Shown piece by piece: positions 1 through 7,510 of a stretch of 64,000 nucleotides of DNA. The first letter of the stretch is position 1. Each line of letters begins with the position of its first letter. Position numbers and translations under genes: made by a program. Source of the DNA: Streptomyces geranii (GTDB lineage: Bacteria > Actinomycetota > Actinomycetes > Streptomycetales > Streptomycetaceae); NCBI RefSeq assembly GCF_002954775.1, contig NZ_PJME01000013.1:124001-188000 (forward strand). The letters are read 5' to 3'. Under the pieces are notes generated by a model. It was not told where the DNA came from, did not search any database, and worked only from the letters and a program-made list of their open reading frames with translations.

Positions 1-553
1 CCGCGGCCAGCCGTACGCCGGTCATGACGTACGGCAGCGCGGTCGGCCACAGTACGTACCGGACGCGCGCCCAGCCGCCCAGGCCGTAGGAGCGGGCCGT
101 CTCGTCCGCGACCGGGTCCAAGTCCTGGATGCCGTACAGGACTTGGACCAGCACCTGCCAGAAGGAGGCGTAGACGACGAGGAGGAGGACCGAGCGGAGT
201 TCGCTGCCGTAGAGGAGGACGGCGAGCGGGATCAGGGCGACCGACGGGATCGGGCGCAGGAACTCGATCGTCGACGCCGTGGCCTCGCGCAGATACGGCA
301 CGACCGACACGAGCACCCCGATGACGATGCCCGCGCTCACCGCGACCGCCAGGCCCAGCGCCCAGCCGGTGAGGGTGTCGCCGAGCGCCGTCCAGAAGGT
401 GTCGTCGGACAGTTCGTCCCCGAGGGCGCCGGCGATCCGGGCGACCGGCGGGAAGTACGCCTCCTTGACGAGACCGAGTCGCGGTACCGCCTCGCCCAGG
501 GCGAGGAAGACCGCGAGCCCGGTCGCGCCGAGGACGGCGTTCGTCCCCCTCAC
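1..553 (-). CDS. ABC transporter permease, SsuC/TauC type (partial)
   Basis: This is the inner-membrane permease of a nitrate/sulfonate/taurine-type importer, cut by the window edge after about 184 residues. The visible part has an N-terminal membrane segment, further hydrophobic helices, and the EAA-loop-like stretch DETARSYGLGGWARVRYVLWP, where the ATPase partner normally docks. The GTG start overlaps the stop of the upstream binding-protein gene (GTGA, 4 bases), so the two are translationally coupled. The ATPase gene is presumably just outside the window. The substrate cannot be told from sequence. The neighbouring aromatic oxygenase operon makes an aromatic acid or sulfonate plausible, which is inference. 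Confidence 0.88.
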   Translation of the reverse strand, partial: MRGTNAVLGATGLAVFLALGEAVPRLGLVKEAYFPPVARIAGALGDELSDDTFWTALGDTLTGWALGLAVAVSAGIVIGVLVSVVPYLREATASTIEFLRPIPSVALIPLAVLLYGSELRSVLLLVVYASFWQVLVQVLYGIQDLDPVADETARSYGLGGWARVRYVLWPTALPYVMTGVRLAA

Positions 554-1521
554 GGAAGCAGCTTGTCCAGGTCGGGGGTCTGCTTGAAGAGCCCGTCCGA
601 CTCGCCGAGCTTCAGCAGCGCCTCGATCGAGGCACGGTCCGCCTCGGCCGGCCACTTCGGCAGGGTCACCTTCGCCAGCACGTCCGCCGGGATCTTGGTG
701 TACGTCGTGACGATCTGGCGGGCCTCGTCCGGATGGGCGTCGGCGTAGGCGAGGGACTCGGCGGTGGCCTCCTGGAACTTCTTCACCAACTCCGGGTTCT
801 TCTCGGCGTATTGGGTCGACGTGAAGTACATGGCGACCGTGCAGTTCGGCGCGACGTCCACCATCGGCCAGGCGATCTCGGTGCCGCCCTGGCTCTTGAC
901 GGTCGCCAGGGCCGGCTCGACGACCTGGGCCGCGTCGATCTGGCCACTGTCGAGGGCGGCGGGCATCTGGTCGAAGGCCAGCTCGACGAAGGTCACCTTG
1001 TCCGGGTCGCCGCCCGCCTTGCGCACCGACTCGCGCACCGACGTCTCGTTGATGTTCTTCAGGGTGTTGACCGCGACCTTCTTGCCCTCCAGGTCCTTCG
1101 CCGACTTGATCGGGCTGTCCTTCTTCACCGTGATCGCGCTGAAGTCCTTGCCCGCCACGCCTGTTGACGCGATGCCGTTGACAACTGCCTTGACCGGCAC
1201 GTTGTTCGACTGGGCGATCATCAGCGAGGTGACATTGCTGAAGCCGAACTGGAACTGACCGCTGACGACCCCCGGCACGATCGCCGCGCCGCCCTGCGCG
1301 AGGGTGAGCGACAGCTTGAGCCCGCGCTCGCTGAAGAAGCCCTTCTGCTGGCCGAGATAGAGGGGTGCGACGTCGACGATGGGGATGATGCCGACCTTGA
1401 CCGTGGTGGTGCCGCCGGACGACGCGGAGCCGTCCGGCGAACCGGAACCGTCCGACGAACCACAGGCCGTGGCGGTGACCAGAAGCGTGACGGCCGTGAG
1501 GCCGGTGAACAGACGACGCAT
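550..1521 (-). CDS. ABC transporter substrate-binding lipoprotein, SsuA/NMT1-like
   Basis: A 323-aa extracellular solute-binding lipoprotein. The N-terminus is a lipoprotein signal (MRRLFTGLTAVTLLVTATAC, with lipobox cysteine at residue 20), followed by a low-complexity Gly/Ser linker and a periplasmic-binding fold. Typical family features include VGIIPIVDVAPLYLGQQKG near the start and KDLEGKKVAVNT in the middle. An AGGAGG-like ribosome site lies just upstream of this ATG. A longer reading frame exists but would bury the signal peptide. It is coupled to the downstream permease by a 4-base overlap and diverges from the IclR gene. It likely feeds a small anionic or aromatic ligand to the permease; the substrate is unknown. 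Confidence 0.88.
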   Translation of the reverse strand: MRRLFTGLTAVTLLVTATACGSSDGSGSPDGSASSGGTTTVKVGIIPIVDVAPLYLGQQKGFFSERGLKLSLTLAQGGAAIVPGVVSGQFQFGFSNVTSLMIAQSNNVPVKAVVNGIASTGVAGKDFSAITVKKDSPIKSAKDLEGKKVAVNTLKNINETSVRESVRKAGGDPDKVTFVELAFDQMPAALDSGQIDAAQVVEPALATVKSQGGTEIAWPMVDVAPNCTVAMYFTSTQYAEKNPELVKKFQEATAESLAYADAHPDEARQIVTTYTKIPADVLAKVTLPKWPAEADRASIEALLKLGESDGLFKQTPDLDKLLP

Positions 1522-1708
1522 GACTCCTCCTGTGGGACCGATCCTGGTGCTCCGACAGGTTGTGCCAGATGGTGGCGAGTTGTGCGCAGACAGCACGGGT
1601 GTGCTCAGGGAGAACGGTCCCCGAACGCCGGGGAACCTCGCGGGACTTCTCAGCGGGAACGTAGAGCCCCGTGCGAGCCAGGGTCAATGCCCTTGCCGTA
1701 CCCGGTCG

Positions 1709-1739
1709 TTGACGTACACGGCACGCACTCATAGCGTGC
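1709..1739 (+). promoter_or_regulatory. Candidate sigma70-type promoter with overlapping dyad for the IclR gene
   Basis: TTGACG (1709-1714) and TAGCGT (1732-1737) are separated by exactly 17 bases, close to the Streptomyces housekeeping promoter pattern, about 40 bases before the IclR ATG at 1777. The inverted repeat GCACGC-N7-GCGTGC (1721-1739) overlaps the -10 box and would suit an autoregulatory operator. This is pattern evidence only. Confidence 0.5.
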
Positions 1740-1776
1740 GCACAGCGAACACTCGTACGTCCCCCTGGAGGCTACG

Positions 1777-2595
1777 ATGACCGCTGCCGCCCGCGCCCCG
1801 CACTTCGTCCGCTCCTTCGAACGCGGCCTCGCGGTCATCCGCGCCTTCGACGCCGAACACCCGGCGCTGACGCTCAGCGAGGTCGCCCGCGCCTGCGAAC
1901 TGACCCGCGCCGCCGCCCGCCGCTTCCTGCTGACCCTCACCGACCTCGGCTACGTCCACACCGACGGCCGCCTCTTCCGGCTCACGCCGCGCGTCCTGGA
2001 ACTCGGCTACGCCTACCTCGCCGCCTTCACCCTGCCGCAGATCGCCGAACCGCATCTGGAGCAACTCGTCGCGCAGGTAAGGGAGTCGTCCTCGCTGTGC
2101 GTCCTGGACGGCGACGACATCGTGTACGTGGCCAGGGTCACGACCCGCCGCATCATGACGGCGGCCATCACCGTCGGCACCCGCTTCCCGGCCCACGTCA
2201 CCTCGGTGGGCCGGGTGATCCTCGCGCATCTGCCCGAGGAGGAGCTGGACGCCCGCCTCGCCCGCGCCGACCTGCGCCCGCTGACCGCCCGGACGATCAC
2301 CTCAACGGCTCTACTGCGAACGGAACTTCAGCGCGTACGACGACAGGGGCACGCCGTCGTCGACCAGGAACTGGAGGAGGGGCTGCGCTCGGTCGCCGCC
2401 CCGGTGCGCGACCGGGACGGCGAGGTGGTGGCCGGCGTGAACATCCCCGTCCACGCCGGCCGCAACTCCGTGGAGTCGGTACGCTGGGACCTGCTGCCCC
2501 ACCTGCTGGCCACGGTCGCCAGGATCGAGGCCGACCTCGCGATGGCTACAGGTCGAGGACGAGCCGCGGCCCCCGGCACCGGGACACACAGATGA
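1777..2595 (+). CDS. IclR-family regulator (PcaR/PobR-like)
   Basis: A 272-aa transcription factor with an N-terminal winged HTH (residues about 10-70: LTLSEVARACELTRAAARRFLLTL) and a C-terminal IclR effector-binding domain with the typical segments GTRFPAHVTSVGRVILAHL and VVDQELEEGLRSVAAPVRD. IclR members of this type control aromatic acid catabolism. It lies between a divergent ABC transporter and a convergent Rieske operon and is the obvious candidate regulator of one or both. The start follows a GGAGG ribosome site. Its last 50 bases overlap the 3' end of the convergent reductase gene. The ligand is unknown. Confidence 0.9.
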   Translation: MTAAARAPHFVRSFERGLAVIRAFDAEHPALTLSEVARACELTRAAARRFLLTLTDLGYVHTDGRLFRLTPRVLELGYAYLAAFTLPQIAEPHLEQLVAQVRESSSLCVLDGDDIVYVARVTTRRIMTAAITVGTRFPAHVTSVGRVILAHLPEEELDARLARADLRPLTARTITSTALLRTELQRVRRQGHAVVDQELEEGLRSVAAPVRDRDGEVVAGVNIPVHAGRNSVESVRWDLLPHLLATVARIEADLAMATGRGRAAAPGTGTHR

Positions 2596-3481
2596 GCATC
2601 GTCTCGCCCGTCTCCCGCTCCTCGTCCGTGAGCACCGAGTCCCGGTGGTCCGGGGTCCCTTCGAGCACATCGGTCTCGCAGGTCCCGCAGGTGCCCTCGG
2701 TGCAGGAGTAGAGCACCTCGACCCCGGCTTCGCGCACGGTGTCCAGCACGGACACGTCGACCGGCACGGTCAGCGTACGACCGCTGCGCTCCAGGACGAC
2801 TTCGAACTCACTGTCGTCGCCGCCCTGTTGGACCTTCGGTGCGAACCGCTCGACGTGCAGCGCACCGCCGGGACAGACGGCCTCCACGGCGTCGAGCAGC
2901 GCCCCGGGCCCGCAGCAGTAGACGAGGGTGCCTGCGGTGAGCCGCCCGACCTCCGAGTCGAGGTCCAGCAGGCCGGTCTCGTCCTGCGGAGCGAAGGTGA
3001 CCTTGTCCCCGTACCGCGCCAACTCCTCGGTGAACGCCATGGAGTTACGGGTGCGCCCGCCGTACAGCAGCGTCCACTCGGCGCCCGCGGCCTCGGCGGC
3101 GGCGAGCATCGGGAGGATCGGGGTGATGCCGATGCCGCCCGCGACGAAGCGGTAGCGGGGGGCCGGCTTGAGGGCGAAGTGGTTGCGGGGACCGCGTATC
3201 CGCACCTTGTCGCCGACCTTCAACTGCCCGTGCACATAAGCGGATCCGCCGCGCCCGTCGGGCTCGCGCAGCACGGCTATCCGCCACGCGGACCGGTCGG
3301 CCGGGTCGCCGCAGAGCGAGTACTGGCGCTCCAGTTCGGGCCCGAGCACGACGTCGACATGGGCGCCGGGCTCCCACTCCGGGAGTTGCTCGCCCAGCGG
3401 ATGCCGCAGGGTGAGGGCGAGCACTCCATCGGCGGCCGACTCGCGCCGGTCGACGACGAGTTCGGCTTCGTACACGCTCAT
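2546..3481 (-). CDS. Rieske oxygenase reductase, VanB/phthalate dioxygenase reductase type
   Basis: A 311-aa flavin and iron-sulfur reductase that passes electrons from NAD(P)H to the partner oxygenase. Domain order is a ferredoxin-reductase-like FMN domain (RQYSLCGDP), a nucleotide-binding domain (GGIGITPILPML, LVYCCGPGALLDAV), then a C-terminal plant-type [2Fe-2S] ferredoxin with CTEGTCGTC and a later ICVSRC cysteine. This order and length match the VanB and phthalate dioxygenase reductase families. The ATG overlaps the stop of the 57-aa gene (ATGA), making it the last gene of a coupled operon. A longer upstream in-frame extension reads through unrelated sequence and is not used. Confidence 0.9.
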   Translation of the reverse strand: MSVYEAELVVDRRESAADGVLALTLRHPLGEQLPEWEPGAHVDVVLGPELERQYSLCGDPADRSAWRIAVLREPDGRGGSAYVHGQLKVGDKVRIRGPRNHFALKPAPRYRFVAGGIGITPILPMLAAAEAAGAEWTLLYGGRTRNSMAFTEELARYGDKVTFAPQDETGLLDLDSEVGRLTAGTLVYCCGPGALLDAVEAVCPGGALHVERFAPKVQQGGDDSEFEVVLERSGRTLTVPVDVSVLDTVREAGVEVLYSCTEGTCGTCETDVLEGTPDHRDSVLTDEERETGETMLICVSRCRGPRLVLDL

Positions 3482-3651
3482 GAGCTGTTTCCTGTCGACT
3501 GATGTCCCTGGGGGTGGGAGAGCATCCACTCCCACATCTCGATGGGGTCCTGCGAGCTGTGTTCGCGTCCGCAGTGACAGGTGCCGTGCAGGATGTCCGT
3601 GCCCGGCAGCCAGTCGATGCGGTAGATCTCTCCTGTCGGGCTGCTGCTCAC
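3478..3651 (-). CDS. 57-aa Cys/His-rich protein inside the Rieske operon
   Basis: A very short gene starting with GTG, overlapping the oxygenase stop by 4 bases (GTGA) and the reductase start by 4 bases (ATGA). It is therefore almost certainly translated as part of the operon. The product has a central HGTCHCGREH motif and a C-terminal region with WEWMLSHPQGH, so two cysteines and several histidines could bind a metal. It has no signal peptide or membrane segment. I do not recognise a characterised family. A small accessory factor, electron-transfer helper or metal chaperone for the oxygenase is possible but is inference from position. Confidence 0.75.
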   Translation of the reverse strand: MSSSPTGEIYRIDWLPGTDILHGTCHCGREHSSQDPIEMWEWMLSHPQGHQSTGNSS

Positions 3652-4712
3652 AGGACCTTCTCCACGGGCTTGTCGCCCTCCTCGACCAGCCGGGCGAGGA
3701 TACGGCGGGCGGCGAGACCACCGGTGTCGATGTTGATGCTCAGCTCCTGGTAGCCGGTGCGCTCCGAACCGAGCGTCTCCTGAAGGAGGTTGAGCGCGAC
3801 GACGTCCTGCATGACCACCGTGTGGTTGTTGCTCCGCAGGAACTCGGTGACCTCGTCGTCGTCCGTGGCCCAGTCCCGGGAGACCATCCAGAAGTCGTAC
3901 ACCTTGCCGTCGGACGACGGTGTGATCGCGTACGTGATCTCGGTGTGGAAGCCGTTCGGGTCGCTGCCGTCCGCCTCGGGCACCACACCCACCGGGGCGA
4001 TCCGGCTGTGCAGGAGGTAGAGGCAGGGCGCGTGGTACTCGATGTCCTGCCAGCGGGTGATCCGGCCCTCGATGCCGGTCGACCTGGCGTAGAACGGCGG
4101 GCACTCGGCGTCGGCCATGTGCCGGCTGACCCGGACGATCCCGGCGCCCTCGTCGACCTCGGTGGTGATCGGCGTCTCGGCGACCTCGGGGGTGCCTATG
4201 TAGCCGCCGTGCAGATAGGTCTCGTGGGAGAGGTCGAGGAGGTTGTCGACGAGGAGGCCGTAGTCGGCGTCGATCGGCTCCATGCCCTGGATGGTGGTCC
4301 AGCCGGGGGAGTCGAGGTGCCGGGCGCGCGGGATGGTCTGCGGGTCGGCGAGCGCCGGGTCGCCTATCCACACCCACACCAGCGAGTCCTGCTCGACCAC
4401 CGGGTAGGCCACGACCCGGGCGGTGCGCGGCACCCGTTTCTGCCCCGGCACGTACACGCACGTGCCGGAGGTGTCGTAGGTGAAGCCGTGGTAACCGCAC
4501 ACGATGCGGTCGCCGTCGAGGCCGCTCTCGGAGAGCGGGTACCGGCGGTGCACACAGCGGTCGTGCAGGGCGACGGGCGTGCCCTCGCCCTCGGTGCGGT
4601 AGAAGACGATCGGCTCACCGAGGATCGTCCGGCCGAGCAACTCCCGGCCGACCTCGTGGCTGTAGGCGGCGACGTACCACTGGTTCCTGGCGAAGGCGGT
4701 GGTGTGCGGCAT
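3648..4712 (-). CDS. Rieske non-heme iron oxygenase, VanA-like
   Basis: A 354-aa oxygenase alpha subunit. The N-terminal Rieske domain has the cluster ligands C-x-H (CVHR, about residues 53-55) and C-x2-H (CGYH, about 72-75). The catalytic domain has the mononuclear iron histidines in DLSHETYLH (about 158-166). Length, the start NQWYVAAYSHEV and the reductase type fit the vanillate O-demethylase/TsaM group, which removes methyl groups from aryl ethers or oxidises aromatic acids. A GGGAG ribosome site precedes the ATG. Downstream genes overlap by 4 bases. The first 13 codons recur as an isolated fragment about 30.6 kb away (35346-35390). The exact substrate is not proven. Confidence 0.88.
   Translation of the reverse strand: MPHTTAFARNQWYVAAYSHEVGRELLGRTILGEPIVFYRTEGEGTPVALHDRCVHRRYPLSESGLDGDRIVCGYHGFTYDTSGTCVYVPGQKRVPRTARVVAYPVVEQDSLVWVWIGDPALADPQTIPRARHLDSPGWTTIQGMEPIDADYGLLVDNLLDLSHETYLHGGYIGTPEVAETPITTEVDEGAGIVRVSRHMADAECPPFYARSTGIEGRITRWQDIEYHAPCLYLLHSRIAPVGVVPEADGSDPNGFHTEITYAITPSSDGKVYDFWMVSRDWATDDDEVTEFLRSNNHTVVMQDVVALNLLQETLGSERTGYQELSINIDTGGLAARRILARLVEEGDKPVEKVL
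4674..4712. repeat. Left copy of 39-bp direct repeat bounding the island
   Basis: These 39 bases are the 5' end of the Rieske gene and match 35352-35390 at 38 of 39 positions, in the same orientation. The single difference is the base at 4707. The first 33 bases are identical. The pair encloses the plasmid-like segment and could be an attachment-site duplication or the remains of two paralogous Rieske genes. Confidence 0.75.
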
Positions 4713-4779
4713 CGTTGCGGCTCCCGTCGTTGGGTGATGGCGACATCGTCCGGAAGGGTGTCGCGGGGACGCAATGCCT

Positions 4780-4796
4780 CTTCCGCCTCACGGAAG
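4780..4796. promoter_or_regulatory. Palindromic operator upstream of the Rieske operon
   Basis: CTTCCG-N5-CGGAAG is a perfect 6-bp arm dyad 68 bases upstream of the Rieske start. A variant, CTTCTG-N5-CGGAAG, lies at a similar distance (about 92 bases) from the isolated Rieske start fragment at 35390. Two occurrences in the same context suggest a true regulatory site, probably for the nearby IclR protein, which is inference. Confidence 0.55.
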
Positions 4797-5338
4797 GATC
4801 TGGGGAAAATGCCTGTTCAGGGCGGGTGCTCGCTTCTGGGAGTGAAATCAGGAGTTCGCTGAGCCGGCAATCTCGCTGAGCGTTTCCGTCGATGGTTTGC
4901 GTGAAGCCTGACGCTCCCGCTTTGTAGGGTATGGCGTCTTTGGGTATTTTGGCTTGCTTGTTGCGCCGCAAACTGTCTGTACAGGAGCAGAACTTGCATC
5001 GCCGCAGATCAAGTGTGTTCGTCGGAGCGTGTGACGGCTTCGGGGTCGAATCCGGGTCGAATCTGCCTTACTTTCGGCCCTTCAGCGTGTTGTCGCAGGT
5101 CGGGAAGGTAGCGCGAGGGATTGGGAGCAGGAATCGCGAGGAGATTGCGGACTGAAGGACGCAGAATGAGGGTCATCGACAGTCCGTTCGTCTCCCGGTG
5201 ACGCGCATGGGACGCCTGGCCCGGTTAGAAGCTGTTGTCTTTCCGGACTTGGGGACTGCGTTTCTGCTGGCGGGGCGTAGGACGGCGGTCTTGTGGGAGT
5301 AGTGGCGTGTCGTGTTGTCGCTTCCCGGGAGGTCGTGG
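4797..5338. other. No recognisable gene; junction region with more A/T than its surroundings
   Basis: Between the Rieske promoter and the first island gene there is no convincing coding sequence on either strand. The stretch about 4890-5130 contains more A and T than its surroundings and no clear repeat or RNA gene. It probably holds the left junction of the island. Confidence 0.4.
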
Positions 5339-5617
5339 ATGCCGTCGGTTGTTGGACTGCTGGAACAGCGCGAGCTTGTTGCTCGCCGTCGCGTTGACGG
5401 GCTGCGGGAGGAGGCCGACCGCTTCCAGGCCGAGTTGGCCGCGGCTGAGCAGGAGCGGCAGGAGTGGGTGATCGCCCGCAGGCGGGTCGGTGCTGTGCTG
5501 ACTCCGGACAGCGGCACCGTGGCCGTGGAGGTCGCCCAGGAACCGCGGAATACGGATGCACAGGCGGCCGTCCGGGACGCGGCGAAGGCGAAGTCTGTTC
5601 TTCCCCTCGTAGCGTAG
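5339..5617 (+). CDS. Small coiled-coil protein, probably 3'-truncated, next to IS3 element
   Basis: A 92-aa product beginning after a good GGGAGG ribosome site. Residues about 5-50 form a long charged helix (LLEQRELVARRRVDGLREEA and following) of the kind seen in small Streptomyces proteins often found beside transposase genes. The C-terminal part (from about residue 60) has no obvious fold. It ends about 30 bases before the IS3-type orfA. It may be the remaining N-terminal part of a longer regulator-like gene cut by the insertion. Function unknown. Confidence 0.5.
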   Translation: MPSVVGLLEQRELVARRRVDGLREEADRFQAELAAAEQERQEWVIARRRVGAVLTPDSGTVAVEVAQEPRNTDAQAAVRDAAKAKSVLPLVA

Positions 5618-5647
5618 AGACCGTGACTGCAGGGGAAGTTGGGAGTC

Positions 5648-5968
5648 ATGGCGGAGAAGCGACGGAAGTTCGAGCCGGAGTTCCGTGAGGGAGCTGTACG
5701 GATCGTCATGGAGACCGGCAAGACGATCGCGGAGGTCGCCGAAGACCTGGGGATCAACGAGACCACCCTGGCGAGCTGGGTCTCCCGCGCCCGTCGGGCA
5801 GGGACCGCACCGGCTGGCGGAAGTGACGAGCTGGAGCGGTTGCGGCGGGAGAACGCCCAGCTCAAGCGGGACAACAAGGAGCTGGGCATGGAGCGTGATG
5901 TCCTCAAACGCTGCATGGTCCTGTGGGTGAAGCAGCCGTGGCGGACCCGGCGTCCGTCGTCGGGGTGA
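5648..5968 (+). CDS. IS3-family transposase OrfA (HTH_Tnp_1)
   Basis: A 106-aa helix-turn-helix protein beginning MAEKRRKFEPEFREGAVRIV. Residues about 10-50 form the transposase HTH (TIAEVAEDLGINETTLASWV), followed by a leucine-rich dimerisation helix (ELERLRRENAQLKRDNKELG). It binds the IS ends and, in this family, is fused to OrfB by programmed -1 frameshifting within the shared 46 bases. An in-frame TTG lies 9 bases upstream, but the ATG is the better start. Confidence 0.88.
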   Translation: MAEKRRKFEPEFREGAVRIVMETGKTIAEVAEDLGINETTLASWVSRARRAGTAPAGGSDELERLRRENAQLKRDNKELGMERDVLKRCMVLWVKQPWRTRRPSSG

Positions 5969-6825
5969 TCAGCGGCTTCAGGACCGAGCACGGCATTTCG
6001 CACCGCGTCTCCTGCCGCGCCCCGGGCGTGAGCGAGTCGTGGTTCTACAAGCACCACACCCACCAGCCCACCCGACGTGAGCTGCGCAGACAGCATCTGA
6101 TCGAGGTGGTGAAGGGAGAGTTCGACGACTCCGGCGGCACCTACGGCTCGCCGAAGATCTGGATCAGGCTGGTGAGGCAGGGCTGGCGGATCTCGGTGAA
6201 CACCATCGCGAAGATCATGGCCGAGCTGGGCCTGGTCGCGCGGAAGGTACGCAGACGGCGGGGGCTGACCCGCCCGGGGAAGCGGTCGGCCGCACTGGAC
6301 TTCGTGCGCCGCGACTTCACCGCCGAGGCACCCGACCTGGTCTGGTGCGGGGACATGACCGAGATCGAAACCGGCGAGGGCAAGCTGTACCTGGCCACGG
6401 TCATCGACCTTTTCTCCCGGCGTCTGCCGGGCTACGCGATGGGGACACGCCACGATGCCGAACTGGTCGTCGCTGCCCTGCACATGGCCGCGACGACCCG
6501 TGGCGGAGACGTGCGAGGCGTCATTTTCCATACGGACCGCGGCAGCGAGTTCGGGTCCTGGGCATTCACCCAGCGCGCGAGGGCCTCCGGCCTGCTGCCT
6601 TCGATGGGCTCCATCGGGGACTGCGTGGACAACGCGATGATGGAATCCTTCTGGGCTCGGGTCCAGGTCGAACTGCTCAACCGCAGACGGTGGCGGACGC
6701 GTCTGGAGCTGTCCACCGCACTCTTCGAGTACCTGGAAATCTTCCACAACCGCCAGCGCAGACACTCCGCGCTAGGCATGCTCAGCCCGGTGGAGTACGA
6801 ACTCCGCACCCCTCCAGTAGCCTGA
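5923..6825 (+). CDS. IS3-family transposase OrfB (DDE integrase core)
   Basis: A 300-aa product containing the HTH_21 region (residues about 40-95) and the rve integrase core. The catalytic acids are visible in WCGDMTEI, FHTDRGSEF and NAMMESFWARVQVE, giving an intact D-D-E triad. The C-terminal HNRQRRHSALGMLSPVEYE is the usual ending. The annotated GTG start lies inside orfA. In nature it is likely made as an OrfAB fusion by frameshift rather than independently. Length is normal and no internal stop is present. Confidence 0.9.
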   Translation: MGEAAVADPASVVGVISGFRTEHGISHRVSCRAPGVSESWFYKHHTHQPTRRELRRQHLIEVVKGEFDDSGGTYGSPKIWIRLVRQGWRISVNTIAKIMAELGLVARKVRRRRGLTRPGKRSAALDFVRRDFTAEAPDLVWCGDMTEIETGEGKLYLATVIDLFSRRLPGYAMGTRHDAELVVAALHMAATTRGGDVRGVIFHTDRGSEFGSWAFTQRARASGLLPSMGSIGDCVDNAMMESFWARVQVELLNRRRWRTRLELSTALFEYLEIFHNRQRRHSALGMLSPVEYELRTPPVA

Positions 6826-7000
6826 AACCAAGCAACTCGACTCCACACAACTCGGGGCAGGCCGGAGCCTCCATCAGACCCGGAGCGGTTCACTCTACGA
6901 AACACGGGGCAGATCACCGTGAGTTCGACGGCGTATCGTTCATGCCGTTACTGCGCGCCCTGCGGGGCGCTCGCACTTCGTACCGCAACGGCCAACGGGG

Positions 7001-7441
7001 GTGCGGCCCGACCAGCCCCGCGTATTCGCACCGCAGGGCGTGGCAGCCGCTGGAATCCGACGGATCATCGACCCACAACTCCATCTCCGGCGCGCCGAGC
7101 GGCTGGCCGCGCTGGGGACGGCCCGTGGTCTGGGCCTCCTCCCGCCCGCCACCGTCGGCTGGGCGGAGAGCGTCGCCTTGGCCATCGCCCAGGGGGAGTT
7201 TGGCGCGGGGAAGTGGGCGGACTACTACCACGACCTCTCGGTGTGCTTCGCCCGCACCGGCGAGGAGCTGAAGGGCGGGAAGGTCGTTCTCACGGCCGAG
7301 GGGAAGCTGGCTCCAGCGGGGTCCCGGATTGTTCTTCCGCAGCTCGGACGGTTCGTCGGCAGGGCGCGGGCCCCGGTCGAGCGCGGAGTCGCACGACTGA
7401 AGTCCTGGCGGATCTTAGGTAGAGCGCGGTGCAGCCCGATT
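7001..7441 (+). pseudogene. Broken gene debris, including a transposase C-terminal relic
   Basis: High third-position GC from about 7050 to 7310 indicates former coding sequence (RLAALGTARGLGLLPPATVG and GEFGAGKWADYYHDLS), resembling internal repeats of large Streptomyces ATP-binding proteins of the sacsin-like type, a weak guess. It lacks a proper 5' end because the IS3 element lies immediately upstream. From about 7360 the reading frame shows VERGVARLKSWRILGRARCS, typical of the C-terminus of IS5/DDE_Tnp_4 transposases. The frame continues open to 8029 only as a shadow of the opposite-strand gene. I read this as two joined remnants. Confidence 0.45.
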
Positions 7442-7510
7442 CAGGTGATATCCAATCGCACCAGTGGTCCTCACGCTGGGAGGCCCCAACACTGCAAGAC
7501 CTCGGTGTGT

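Larger units (their letters stand above)
5648..6892 (+). mobile_element. IS3-family insertion sequence (orfA/orfB)
   Basis: The unit consists of orfA and an overlapping orfB in the -1 frame, the classical IS3 layout. Downstream of orfB, the end at about 6892 reads on the complement as TGAACCGCTCCGGG, starting with TG as IS3-family ends do. I could not find a matching left inverted repeat upstream of orfA, so the left end may be lost or diverged and the element possibly immobile. The left boundary given is simply the start of orfA. Confidence 0.75.

Noticed and set aside
5036..5065. GGGTCGAATC repeats similar to a motif at 35238-35250, and to a tRNA T-loop
   Set aside because: No tRNA cloverleaf can be folded around them and the similarity is short; not accepted as att site or tRNA.
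5173..6765. Long open frame opposite the IS3 transposase
   Set aside because: It is the antisense shadow of orfA and orfB in GC-rich DNA; no ribosome site and no family resemblance.
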